NCBI GenBank assembly: GCA_023432655.1
Contig: JAEYUK010000049.1
Location: 1 to 11,517 of the forward strand
Length of the DNA: 11,517 nt
Direction of reading: 5' to 3'
Source: Pseudomonadota bacterium
GTDB taxonomy: Bacteria; Bdellovibrionota; Bacteriovoracia; Bacteriovoracales; Bacteriovoracaceae
A program made the translations under genes and the position numbers. The notes under the pieces were generated by a model that did no database searches, had not been told where the DNA came from, and was given only the letters and a program-made list of their open reading frames with translations. The stretch's first letter is position 1; each line of letters starts with the position of its first letter. This document shows positions 1 to 6,997 of this stretch, one piece after another.

Positions 1-520
1 TCTGATCGGAATTGAAGAGAATATTTTCCCTTCCTATAAGAGCCTTGAAGTGGGGCCAGTTGCTCTAGAAGAAGAGCGTCGGCTTTTTTATGTGGCGATG
101 ACCCGGGCGATGAAACAACTCACAATTACCTTTGCTCAAGGAAGGCTATTGTGGGGAAGTCTTAAATTTAATGGACCCAGTCAGTTCTTGCATGAAATTC
201 CTTCTAAGTATTATCGATGGGATTTTTATCAGACAGGATCAAAAAGAAATCAGTTCGAAAATCGAAATAGTTACGACGACTTTGATCAGACCTCATACTC
301 TGACGACGTTTATCATGAGGATAAGGTTTATCAAACGAAGAAGGTGGTTAAAGATCTTGCCAACTATCCGTCTGGCTCCCGGATTGTCCATGCTTTGTAT
401 GGAGAAGGGACTGTTCTCGATAGTGAAGGACTGGGGCAGGATGAAAAAGTAACAATCCTGTTTCGCGACGGGATTAGAAAGAAGTTTATGGTTAAATTTG
501 CACCCCTGCAAAAAGCATGA
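1..520 (+). CDS. UvrD/PcrA-type SF1A DNA helicase, C-terminal part only (5' end outside window)
   Basis: The reading frame is open from the window edge (first full codon at base 2, about 172 codons visible), so the start lies upstream. A UvrD/Rep/PcrA ATP-dependent 3'-5' helicase, acting in the cytoplasm in nucleotide excision repair and related processes, is indicated by two features. The first visible residues GIEENIFP match the segment usually written GxEEGIFP. Helicase motif VI follows as LEEERRLFYVAMTRA at about residues 22-36, where the T-R-A arginine contacts ATP. After a polar, Asp/Tyr/Ser-rich linker (about 80-110), residues about 124-170 (RIVHALYGEGTVL, then KVTILFRDGIRKKF) fit the small Tudor-like C-terminal domain of PcrA/UvrD, which in other bacteria binds RNA polymerase. 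The next gene starts 37 bases later on the same strand. Family assignment is secure; choosing among UvrD, PcrA and Rep is not possible from this fragment. Confidence 0.93.
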   Translation, partial: LIGIEENIFPSYKSLEVGPVALEEERRLFYVAMTRAMKQLTITFAQGRLLWGSLKFNGPSQFLHEIPSKYYRWDFYQTGSKRNQFENRNSYDDFDQTSYSDDVYHEDKVYQTKKVVKDLANYPSGSRIVHALYGEGTVLDSEGLGQDEKVTILFRDGIRKKFMVKFAPLQKA

Positions 521-557
521 TGCTTAGTGAAAAATCAACGAAGATATTAGGATTAAA

Positions 558-2426
558 ATGCGAATTTCTTTAAAGGTAGTGGCTTTTCTTTGGTTAGGTT
601 TATTTGTAGTCATTGGTGGTTTGCTCTTCAGTGCCTATTCTCAGTTTAAACCTGAAGCTTTCGTGGCGCTCATTCATGAACAGGTTCAAAAAAATTATCC
701 GGGCAGTAAGTTGCAAGTAGGGGATGTTTCCTATGGCTTCTCACTGGATTTTAATCTTAGGCTCAAGAATATTACACTTCATCGTTCCGATAAGCTTATC
801 AGTCAACTGGGGGAGCTTGAGTTGAAGGTTCCTTGGTGGCTTCTTCTAACCAATCGAGGGAATGCTCAGATTAATATTTCGAAGTTAGATATTTATGTCG
901 AGCACGATGAAACAGAAGTTCCTTCCAAAAAAGAAGAGAAATCTCAAACCGTGGCCACCGTAAAGGTCGAACTGCCGGCCTATCTGGCAGATGCCGGGTT
1001 TACAGTTAGAGCAAAAGAAGTCTCGATTAAAGACTTAAATAATTCCCGCCGTTATTTTAATGTTTCGAAATTACTTGTAAGAGAATTTCAGTATGGAAGA
1101 AATTCGGCCTTTGAACTTAATATTCCCATTGAGATTACCCACAATGATATCTCGTATACTTCAGACCTTTGGCTCTTTGGAGATGTGACTCCGGAACCTC
1201 AGTCATGGAAGTTAAATTACCGTGGTGAATTCCGAACCAAAGAGAGTTCTGATAAATTTCAAATTGAAGACATCGTGATCCATGGGAAGTCTGATTTTAA
1301 CCCGAAAGTCTTGAGTGTTCTTTCCACAGTAGAACTTCTTATAGAAAAGCAAAAGATTGGTGAAGGTAAACTAACCGCATCGACTGATGAGTTAAATGTT
1401 GACTTAAGTTTTACAAAACTTCCCTTGAATTATTTTGGATTTATTTCCGCAGAAATACAGAATCCCTTTCTTAAAAAACTCGAAGGTGAAGCCGCTGGAA
1501 CCATAAATTTCAAAAAAAGTCTCCTTACTGACTTGGCCAAACTTTCTGGTAAATTATCTTTTGATGGAGAGTTGCAACTAAGCGAAGGGAATGCGCTCCC
1601 TGGAAAATGGCAGATCGGTGTCGAGAATTTCCGCTGGGATGTTTCTTTTACCGGCCCTCAAGGCGAAGCAAGTTATCTCAGACGATCCGTGGTGGATGCT
1701 ACAACCAACAAAGTAGCTCAATACAATGAAGAAATTAATTTCTCGGGGGCCCAGTTTAACCAGGTCATTACAGCGATTAAACCCCTGGCCTATTTCTTAG
1801 GCGATCTGACAGGTCCATATTATATGACAACCGTCTCCTGTAAGAAATGTCTACAGGAGGAGCAGATTTTGGATACTCACGTCAAATATGGTTTTTCACC
1901 TGATCAGAAATTTTACCAGGCATCCATGTCGGCAAAAGATTCTAATATGGAGCTCAATTTCTCTGAGAAGCTGAAACAGAAGGCGATGAACATAACTTTT
2001 GCTCACTTTCTTTGGGATGCCTCTTATAACTTTTTAAATCCATTTTTTGGTGCCATCAGGGGAGAACTAACTGGTTCCGTTGAAGGGCGCTGGAATGAAA
2101 CGTGGGAAAAAGGGCAGTGGTTAGTTGAGCTAGCTGGAAAAAATTTGATGGGAAGTTATGGCGCAGTACCCGATCTAATCGGAAAAACGGCCGAAATATT
2201 TGGCTTAGAGAGTAAGCAAACTCCCAGTATAAGTATAAATCTTGCCGTACAGAATAATCTCCTCACTCTGAAGTCTTTGTTGTTGGAAGGTGGGGAGTCA
2301 GCTAAAATTTCAGGAACATTGAGTTCGGAACAAAAGTCGTCCCTAACACTCACATATCCAAAAAATAAAAAAATGAAGCCAATTAAAAAAGAAGACATCA
2401 CTCATTATTGGGTAAGTAAGGAATAA
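558..2426 (+). CDS. AsmA-like envelope protein with N-terminal membrane anchor
   Basis: The product has 622 residues. It starts at an ATG preceded by AGGA (549-552) five bases upstream. Residues about 5-27 are one hydrophobic helix after a short basic start, so the rest should lie in the periplasm. The N-terminal part has the pattern typical of AsmA/GspN-type proteins: a helix, then SKLQVGDVSYGFSLDFNLRLKNITLH, broken here only by description, then repeated short beta segments with isolated phrases such as 'DLGELEL' replaced by LGELELKVPWW. The C-terminal region (about 530-600) resembles the AsmA C-domain, with IGKTAEIFGLES followed by NNLLTLKSLLLEGGESAKISG. AsmA-family proteins affect outer-membrane assembly and lipid transport, and some relatives are annotated as type II secretion GspN. 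A C428-x-x-C431 pair in the middle is unusual for the family. It ends 2 bases before mtnA and is probably co-transcribed. Envelope location is well supported; the precise role is unknown. Confidence 0.72.
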   Translation: MRISLKVVAFLWLGLFVVIGGLLFSAYSQFKPEAFVALIHEQVQKNYPGSKLQVGDVSYGFSLDFNLRLKNITLHRSDKLISQLGELELKVPWWLLLTNRGNAQINISKLDIYVEHDETEVPSKKEEKSQTVATVKVELPAYLADAGFTVRAKEVSIKDLNNSRRYFNVSKLLVREFQYGRNSAFELNIPIEITHNDISYTSDLWLFGDVTPEPQSWKLNYRGEFRTKESSDKFQIEDIVIHGKSDFNPKVLSVLSTVELLIEKQKIGEGKLTASTDELNVDLSFTKLPLNYFGFISAEIQNPFLKKLEGEAAGTINFKKSLLTDLAKLSGKLSFDGELQLSEGNALPGKWQIGVENFRWDVSFTGPQGEASYLRRSVVDATTNKVAQYNEEINFSGAQFNQVITAIKPLAYFLGDLTGPYYMTTVSCKKCLQEEQILDTHVKYGFSPDQKFYQASMSAKDSNMELNFSEKLKQKAMNITFAHFLWDASYNFLNPFFGAIRGELTGSVEGRWNETWEKGQWLVELAGKNLMGSYGAVPDLIGKTAEIFGLESKQTPSISINLAVQNNLLTLKSLLLEGGESAKISGTLSSEQKSSLTLTYPKNKKMKPIKKEDITHYWVSKE

Positions 2427-2428
2427 AT

Positions 2429-3484
2429 ATGGAGCAAAGTTACAAACCAATTATTTGGAAAAATGAAAAACTCTATTTACTGGATCAGCGTCAACTTCCT
2501 CAGAATGAAGTTTTTGTAGAAGTAAATGATTTGCAGTCCTGTGCCCTTGCTATTACAGATATGGTGGTGAGAGGAGCTCCTTGTATTGGCTTTACAGCGA
2601 TCTACGGTATGGCCCTTTGGGTAAAGAAACAGGAAAAGCTCACTCTGGAAAATTGTCGTAAGGCCTGTGATGAAATGATCAGCGCCCGTCCTACAGCGGT
2701 GAATCTCGCTTTTGAAGTGAATCGCTGTTTTGACATCATGAAAGCCTTTGTTTCTGAAAACCGCCCTGTGAAAGATCTCTATGCTCGTTTAGTGGAGTTC
2801 GGCGATGAGCAGATCCGCCAAAGCCACGATAAGAATACACGCATGGCCGAAATTGGATTTAAGGAACTCTCTCAAAAGCTAGGGGATAAGAAATGGCGTT
2901 TAATGACCCATTGTAATACTGGCTTTCTTGCCTGTGGAAGTTTAGGGACGGCTCTTGGAGTTATTTCCTATGCTCACTCCAAAGGGAAAGTTGAATATGT
3001 GTTAGCGGATGAAACGAGACCTTATCTTCAGGGAACCAGACTCACAGCTTTTGAACTCGCTAAGGAAGGAATTCCTTACAGCATAGTCGTTGAGGGAGCT
3101 GCCTCCTATCTTCTTTCTCATAATAAAGTCGATGCTATTTTTGTAGGGGCCGATCGTATTGCTGCCAATGGCGATACCGCCAATAAAGTTGGCACATCCA
3201 CCCTCGCCATTGTGGCGAAAAATTACAACATTCCTTTTTACGTCGTTGCACCGATAAGCTCTTTTGATACGACGATCCCGGATGGGAAACATATTGAAAT
3301 CGAGATGCGACCGATGAGTGAAATTACAGAATTAAAGGGAATAAAACTCTCACCAGAAGGTGCAGAGTCTATTAATCCTAGTTTTGATGTAACTGATCAT
3401 AAATTTATAACAGGTATAATTTGTGAAAAAGGGTTTATTAATCCTCAAAATGTCGGAGAACTTTTAAAAGTGGTGAATTCATGA
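2429..3484 (+). CDS. mtnA: Methylthioribose-1-phosphate isomerase
   Basis: The product has 351 residues, the usual length for the family. MtnA converts 5-methylthioribose-1-phosphate to 5-methylthioribulose-1-phosphate in the methionine salvage pathway in the cytoplasm. The family belongs to the eIF-2B-alpha-like fold. Conserved blocks appear in order: VVRGAPCIGF (47-55), RPTAVNLAFEVNR (87-99), MTHCNTGFLACG (159-170) with catalytic Cys162, ADETRPYLQGTRLTAFEL (193-210), and VGADRIAANGDTANKVGT (239-256) with catalytic Asp242. These match Cys160 and Asp240 of the Bacillus subtilis enzyme. The start has AAGGA (2418-2422) six bases upstream. Its stop overlaps the next start (ATGA, 3481-3484), pointing to translational coupling. 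No other salvage gene (mtnK, mtnB, mtnD) is in the window. Ribose-1,5-bisphosphate isomerase is a related alternative, but the length and motifs favour MtnA. Confidence 0.95.
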   Translation: MEQSYKPIIWKNEKLYLLDQRQLPQNEVFVEVNDLQSCALAITDMVVRGAPCIGFTAIYGMALWVKKQEKLTLENCRKACDEMISARPTAVNLAFEVNRCFDIMKAFVSENRPVKDLYARLVEFGDEQIRQSHDKNTRMAEIGFKELSQKLGDKKWRLMTHCNTGFLACGSLGTALGVISYAHSKGKVEYVLADETRPYLQGTRLTAFELAKEGIPYSIVVEGAASYLLSHNKVDAIFVGADRIAANGDTANKVGTSTLAIVAKNYNIPFYVVAPISSFDTTIPDGKHIEIEMRPMSEITELKGIKLSPEGAESINPSFDVTDHKFITGIICEKGFINPQNVGELLKVVNS

Positions 3485-4410
3485 CACAAGATATGCGGGC
3501 CTCAATTGATATTGGTTCTAATAGCGTTCTTCTCTTGATTGGTAATATGACTCATGGAAAGTTTGAGGAAGTCGCCAAGCGAAGTGAGATCACGGCTTTG
3601 GGGAAAGAGCTCGATAAGAATAAAGCTTTTCATCCAGCTTCTATGGAAGCAACATTTGCGGCCATCAAGTCCTACGCTGAGGATTGTGACAAGCATGGAG
3701 TTTCCCGAGATAAAATTATTGCTACTGCAACGGAAGCTTCTCGAGTCGCTAAAAACGCGCCTGAGTTTTTTCAAAGAATTCAAAACGAATTAGGTATCAC
3801 TATTTCTGTTATTTCTCCGGAAGCTGAAGCTTACTTTTCGACCAAAGGTATTCTTTTTGACACGAAATTTGATAGCGAACTTATTACCATCATGGATATT
3901 GGTGGGGCCTCGACTGAATTGATTAAAGTGAACACCAAAACGTTCCAGATTCTCGATACCGTCAGTATGCCCATTGGTGCCGTTCGAAGCACCCAGTGGC
4001 TTAGTGATGATCTTTTTGTGCAAAATCTTCAGAAAGTCTTTCTGGATTACCGAACCACTCTGGATAAATTTCAAACCAAAGAGTTATTCTGTGTCGCTGG
4101 AACGATTACTTCACTAGGGAATATGCACCTTCAGCACAAAGAATTTCATGAAAACGATGTGCATGGTCTGACCTTAAAAATTGAAGATATTGATAACCTT
4201 TTTAAGAAGTATTCCAATCAAACGCCTGAGCAGTACCTTGAGCAATTCCCATTCCTTCAGAAAAGATCTGAAAGCATTAAAGGTGGTCTGCACCTGGTGT
4301 ACCACATCGCCCACCGCCTTTTGGTGAAAGAACTTACCATTTCAACTTATGGCCTAAGATATGGAACAATTTTAGAAGGATATATTAAACAGGAATTTCT
4401 CCATGGATAG
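3481..4410 (+). CDS. Ppx/GppA-family phosphatase, single-domain form
   Basis: The product has 309 residues, corresponding only to the ASKHA-fold Ppx/GppA domain. It lacks the C-terminal HD-like domain of the roughly 500-residue E. coli Ppx and GppA. Phosphate-1 motif is SIDIGSNSVLLLIG (8-21). Phosphate-2 motif is IMDIGGASTELIKV (137-150). ISPEAEAYF (111-119) carries the glutamate expected to activate water (Glu116, aligned to E. coli GppA Glu119 / Ppx Glu121). CVAGTITSLG (204-213) fits the nucleotide-side loop, and GLRYGTILEG (291-300) is the usual domain end. Family members hydrolyse inorganic polyphosphate or the pppGpp 5' phosphate; the substrate cannot be told from sequence. The start overlaps the mtnA stop by 4 bp and has no strong ribosome site of its own, so it probably depends on coupling. 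Its end overlaps the next gene by 8 bp. Confidence 0.9.
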   Translation: MTQDMRASIDIGSNSVLLLIGNMTHGKFEEVAKRSEITALGKELDKNKAFHPASMEATFAAIKSYAEDCDKHGVSRDKIIATATEASRVAKNAPEFFQRIQNELGITISVISPEAEAYFSTKGILFDTKFDSELITIMDIGGASTELIKVNTKTFQILDTVSMPIGAVRSTQWLSDDLFVQNLQKVFLDYRTTLDKFQTKELFCVAGTITSLGNMHLQHKEFHENDVHGLTLKIEDIDNLFKKYSNQTPEQYLEQFPFLQKRSESIKGGLHLVYHIAHRLLVKELTISTYGLRYGTILEGYIKQEFLHG

Positions 4411-4834
4411 TTTGCACAATTTCGCCTTCCGCGCTGTCGTTTTCAAAGAGGGAACTAAGGCCAATAAACTTTTTCTGGTTAAAACCGGAGAGGTTCTGTG
4501 CCTCAAGGCTTCGACCGATCGACTCATCCCGGTGTTCCTGGCCAAAGCAGGTGATATCATCGGCGAAAGTGCCATGATCGAGAATATGGACTATACCTAT
4601 TCCGCCATAACCCTCGCCGAAACCCAGTTAGTGGAAGTTCCGGCCATGAGTTTTAAGAATGTTTTTGATACGGCACCTGATTGGTTAGTGGAGTTAACCA
4701 CCACCATGATCACAAGATTTCAGAATACTGCTAATTTGATTGCTGAAAACCGGATGGTTCATTCTTCGATTATTTCCGAAGAAGAGTTCACACCCAGTTT
4801 AGAGCTTGAGTTTAAAAAACTTTTGAATCAATAA
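4403..4834 (+). CDS. Stand-alone cyclic-nucleotide-binding-like domain protein, degenerate phosphate cassette
   Basis: The product has 143 residues. Residues about 10-105 follow the double-stranded beta-helix pattern of CAP/CRP-type sensor domains: FKEGTKANKLFLVKTGEV (14-31), FLAKAGDIIGESAMIE (45-60), then ITLAETQLVEVPAMSF (69-84) and a C-terminal helix. There is no DNA-binding helix-turn-helix and no kinase or channel domain, so it is a free-standing sensor module. In the phosphate-binding cassette the GE pair is present (Gly54-Glu55), but the arginine normally about ten residues after the Gly is replaced by Tyr64 and the next small residue by Thr65. Canonical cAMP or cGMP binding is therefore doubtful. 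The start has AGGAA (4391-4395) seven bases upstream and overlaps the Ppx/GppA gene by 8 bp. It is the last gene of the plus-strand operon. A role as a partner of the upstream phosphatase is only inferred. Confidence 0.78.
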   Translation: MDSLHNFAFRAVVFKEGTKANKLFLVKTGEVLCLKASTDRLIPVFLAKAGDIIGESAMIENMDYTYSAITLAETQLVEVPAMSFKNVFDTAPDWLVELTTTMITRFQNTANLIAENRMVHSSIISEEEFTPSLELEFKKLLNQ

Positions 4835-5259
4835 AACTGAATAATTCGATTGCGATGTAAGTTTAAAGCAAGCTCCACAATCTTTTGCTGGGCCCGCAGA
4901 CATTCATTACGATTACCCGTTAAATCTTTTTGCATGATATCGAAAGCCTTGAGCGCCATTTCTCGCGAGATGAGAGAAAGGGCTCGTCTTTGATTTTTTA
5001 CATGAACTAAATTGAGTGCTAATCCCAGGATTGCCGGTTGCACCTGGGAAACGATGGTTTTTAGAGATTCATCATTCAGGTCCCAAATACTCTCAAAAGA
5101 AATACATGATTCTGTCAGTTCTTTTGCGAGCACTGGATTTCTGACTCGTAAATTTTTTAAGAGCTTGGTTTTATCTCCCGCATCCATCATTTGAAGTAGC
5201 TCAATGACTTGCTTCTTACCATTGATGAAAATTCCATTCTCATTATTCTTCTGACTCAT
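4828..5259 (-). CDS. Stand-alone FliG C-terminal-domain-like protein
   Basis: The product has 143 residues. From residue about 16 to the end it follows the consensus of the FliG C-terminal domain, the rotor part that meets the stator in the flagellar motor. VIELLQMMDAGDKTKLLKNL (18-37) fits the entry helices. NPVLAKELTESCISFESI corresponds to the 'DPELAEKIREQMFTFEDL' block, and NDESLKTIVSQV to 'DDRSIQRVLREV'. LGLALNLVHV matches 'LALALKGA', and CLRAQQKIVELALNL matches 'VEEAQQKIVEIARRL'. No FliG N- or middle-domain sequence (EHPQ motif) precedes it, and full FliG is about 330-350 residues. A strong AAGGAG (complement of 5265-5270) lies five bases from the start. It is downstream of the coiled-coil gene on the same strand with a 49-base gap. 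Several charged positions of the family block are changed. The match was made by eye from memory of the family, so it needs a profile search; motor function is inferred. Confidence 0.68.
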   Translation of the reverse strand: MSQKNNENGIFINGKKQVIELLQMMDAGDKTKLLKNLRVRNPVLAKELTESCISFESIWDLNDESLKTIVSQVQPAILGLALNLVHVKNQRRALSLISREMALKAFDIMQKDLTGNRNECLRAQQKIVELALNLHRNRIIQFY

Positions 5260-5308
5260 CGATGCTCCTTCCTGGATTTTTCAGATGGGGGGTGACTATA
5301 TTTGCTTA

Positions 5309-5734
5309 CTAAGCTTCGATCTTCGCTTTCTCGGCCTCGAATTTCTGACGGGCCTTCTCAAGGTATTCACGTTGCTTCAGTTCTAAATTGGCAATTTGTT
5401 GTTCGTTACTCATTTGAGTTTCATTCAAGCGGTCGGATTGAGATTGCTTGAGATCTTGAATGAGTTTTTCAAAGCGCTGAGTTTCTTCTTCAATACGTTT
5501 GGCGTATTTCGTTCGGACTTGGGTGAGCTTAACTTCAGCTTCGTTCTTCTCTTTATCGAGTTGTAACTGATAGTCTTTTTTTACTTTGGTGATTTCTTTA
5601 TCGTTTTTTTCTTTAACGCTTTTTAGCTCGGATTCATATTGGTCACCGACCTTTCTGAGTTCGAAAGTCTGGCGTTTGTTCATAGCCTCTTTGGTATTAT
5701 TGATTCTGTTTTGAACAGCTGATACGTCAGACAT
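5309..5734 (-). CDS. Coiled-coil protein of unknown function
   Basis: The product has 141 residues and no recognised family. Almost the whole chain after residue 15 is a charged Glu/Lys/Gln-rich heptad-like helix with no proline, glycine or cysteine pattern to suggest a globular domain. It is expected to be a long coiled coil in the cytoplasm, since no signal peptide or membrane segment is seen. Two in-frame ATGs are available, at 5743 and 5734. The second is preferred because the AAGGA upstream (complement of 5744-5750) is only one or two bases from the first ATG but about ten from the second. The length and shape are like the FliJ or FliH/YscO class of export-apparatus coiled coils, but no diagnostic residues are seen. 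Its one evident link is that it precedes the FliG-C-like gene in the same transcription unit. Confidence 0.75.
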   Translation of the reverse strand: MSDVSAVQNRINNTKEAMNKRQTFELRKVGDQYESELKSVKEKNDKEITKVKKDYQLQLDKEKNEAEVKLTQVRTKYAKRIEEETQRFEKLIQDLKQSQSDRLNETQMSNEQQIANLELKQREYLEKARQKFEAEKAKIEA

Positions 5735-5743
5735 GGCCAACAT

Positions 5744-5750
5744 TTCCTTT
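5744..5750 (-). promoter_or_regulatory. Ribosome binding site deciding the coiled-coil gene start
   Basis: The minus strand reads AAAGGAA just before the first possible ATG at 5743 and about ten bases before the ATG at 5734. Spacing to the first ATG is too short for normal initiation, so the site favours the shorter product beginning MSDVSAVQ. Confidence 0.5.
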
Positions 5751-5759
5751 GCTAAAAGC

Positions 5760-5779
5760 TAATGCCTTTCATGGCATTA
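5760..5779. repeat. Perfect inverted repeat in the divergent promoter region (possible operator)
   Basis: TAATGCC, six bases (TTTCAT), then GGCATTA. Both 7-bp arms are perfectly complementary. The site lies between the divergently transcribed coiled-coil/FliG-like unit (start 5734) and the thiolase gene (start 5828). There is no T-run after it on either strand, and it lies upstream of both starts, so it is not a terminator. A dimeric repressor site or a 5'-leader hairpin of the minus-strand transcript would both fit. On the minus strand a -10-like GATAAT (complement of 5783-5788) sits immediately next to it, so a bound protein could block that promoter. No regulator is identified. Confidence 0.45.
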
Positions 5780-5782
5780 TTA

Positions 5783-5788
5783 ATTATC
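5783..5788 (-). promoter_or_regulatory. Possible -10 element for the coiled-coil / FliG-like unit
   Basis: The minus strand reads TATGATAATT here, with GATAAT matching five of six bases of TATAAT. It lies about 50 bases upstream of the preferred start. No good -35 at 16-18 bases is seen (TTGTGT lies about 21 bases away), so this is tentative. Confidence 0.25.
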
Positions 5789-5827
5789 ATACTTAGACAT
5801 GAGGATCAGACACAAGGCAGGCAAAAA

Positions 5828-6997
5828 ATGATGGGTCAAAACTCCCGAAGAGTTTTTATTGTTCAAGGGAAACGCACGCCTTTTGGAAAGTTTGGCGGCT
5901 CCCTGGCTTCTTTAAAACCTATTGAACTAGCTGTAATTGCTACCCAAGCCTTGTTAGAAGAAACCGGTGTGGACCCTGAGACACTTAATCAGGTAATTTT
6001 TGCCAATGTTATTCCATGTACGCCGGATACTTTATATGCCGGCCGGCACCTGGCCTTAAAGTGCGGGCTCAATGTCTCAACACCGGGAATGGTGGTGAAC
6101 CGCTTATGTGGATCGGGGATTGAGGCGCTCATTCAAGCTACCCGGTTGATTCGAAACTCGGAAGCCCAGGCACTACTTGTGGCCGGAGCTGAAACTCTTA
6201 GTATGGCCCCCCACCTTACTTATGGTGCCCGCTTTGGAACTAAGTATGGTCCTCTTAAATCACAGGATATGTTACTGGATACTCTTTATGATCAGCACGC
6301 CCAGATAGCGATGGGGCTGACTGCTGAAAATCTAGCGACTGATTATAAGATCACCAAAGAAGAATCAGATCTCTATGCCTATGAATCTCATCGTAAGGCC
6401 AATCTCGCTTATGCCGGAAATCTCATTCAAGAAGAAATTGTCCCCGTTAATAATTGTTCTCAAGATGAGCATTTAAGAAGTGACGTCTCACTGGACGATA
6501 TGAAAAAGCTTAAACCAACTTTTGTAAAGACGGGTACAGTAACTGCAGGATCGGCCTCAGGTATTGTGGATGGCGCTTGTTCCCTCATCGTGGCTTCAGA
6601 AGAGTACGTGAAGGCCCATAATCTAAAACCACTAGCGGAAATTATAGCAAGTGAGGTGGTAGGCGTTGATCCTGTCCGTATGGGATTGGGACCCGTTCCC
6701 GCCATCACTCAACTTTTAACAAAGCAGAATTTAAAAAAACAGGATATTGATTTATTTGAAATCAATGAAGCCTTTGCTCCCCAGGTAATGGCCTGTCAGA
6801 AAGCTTTGGAAATCGACCCTTCTAAGCTTAATATATGGGGAGGGGCAATAGCTCTGGGGCATCCTTTGGGGGCCACTGGACTTAAAATTACCCTGACACT
6901 GGCCCGCCAGTTAAAACACTTAAACAAGAAGAGAGGCATTGCATCTGCTTGTATAGGTGGAGGTCAGGGCATTTCGTTACTGATTGAGAGTGTATGA
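5828..6997 (+). CDS. Thiolase (acetyl-CoA acetyltransferase / 3-ketoacyl-CoA thiolase)
   Basis: The product has 389 residues from ATG 5828. The frame is open back to 5762, but the extra 22 residues are hydrophobic then polar and do not match the family. AGG (5819-5821) sits six bases before 5828, and thiolases usually begin a few residues before the VFIVxGxRTPFG block, as here (9-20). The enzyme condenses or cleaves acyl-CoA with a ping-pong cysteine mechanism. The nucleophile is Cys94 in NRLCGSGIEAL (91-101). AGAETLSMAP (119-128), GTVTAGSASGIVDGA (236-250), NEAFAPQ (313-319), GGAIALGHPLGATG (338-351) with His345, and CIGGGQG (375-381) with Cys375 complete the active site. All catalytic residues are intact. 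The family is certain. Biosynthetic AtoB/PhaA type versus degradative FadA/FadI type is not resolved, and no FadB partner lies nearby. The following gene overlaps by 4 bp. Confidence 0.95.
   Translation: MMGQNSRRVFIVQGKRTPFGKFGGSLASLKPIELAVIATQALLEETGVDPETLNQVIFANVIPCTPDTLYAGRHLALKCGLNVSTPGMVVNRLCGSGIEALIQATRLIRNSEAQALLVAGAETLSMAPHLTYGARFGTKYGPLKSQDMLLDTLYDQHAQIAMGLTAENLATDYKITKEESDLYAYESHRKANLAYAGNLIQEEIVPVNNCSQDEHLRSDVSLDDMKKLKPTFVKTGTVTAGSASGIVDGACSLIVASEEYVKAHNLKPLAEIIASEVVGVDPVRMGLGPVPAITQLLTKQNLKKQDIDLFEINEAFAPQVMACQKALEIDPSKLNIWGGAIALGHPLGATGLKITLTLARQLKHLNKKRGIASACIGGGQGISLLIESV

Noticed and set aside
3002..3292. Antisense open frame of 96 codons inside mtnA
   Set aside because: It overlaps the conserved active-site region of mtnA on the other strand and has no independent support.
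4790..4860. Terminator at the junction of the cNMP-like and FliG-like genes
   Set aside because: Only AT-rich, short, imperfect symmetry (AGTTTAAAAAACT) is present, without a GC stem.
5309..5734. Assignment of the coiled-coil protein as FliJ or FliH
   Set aside because: Length and helical character are suggestive beside a FliG-like gene, but no diagnostic residues are visible and any coiled coil would look similar.
5762..5827. Longer thiolase form starting at ATG 5762
   Set aside because: The extra 22 residues do not match the family, the ATG lies inside the inverted repeat and has no ribosome site, while 5828 has AGG at six bases and gives the usual family length.
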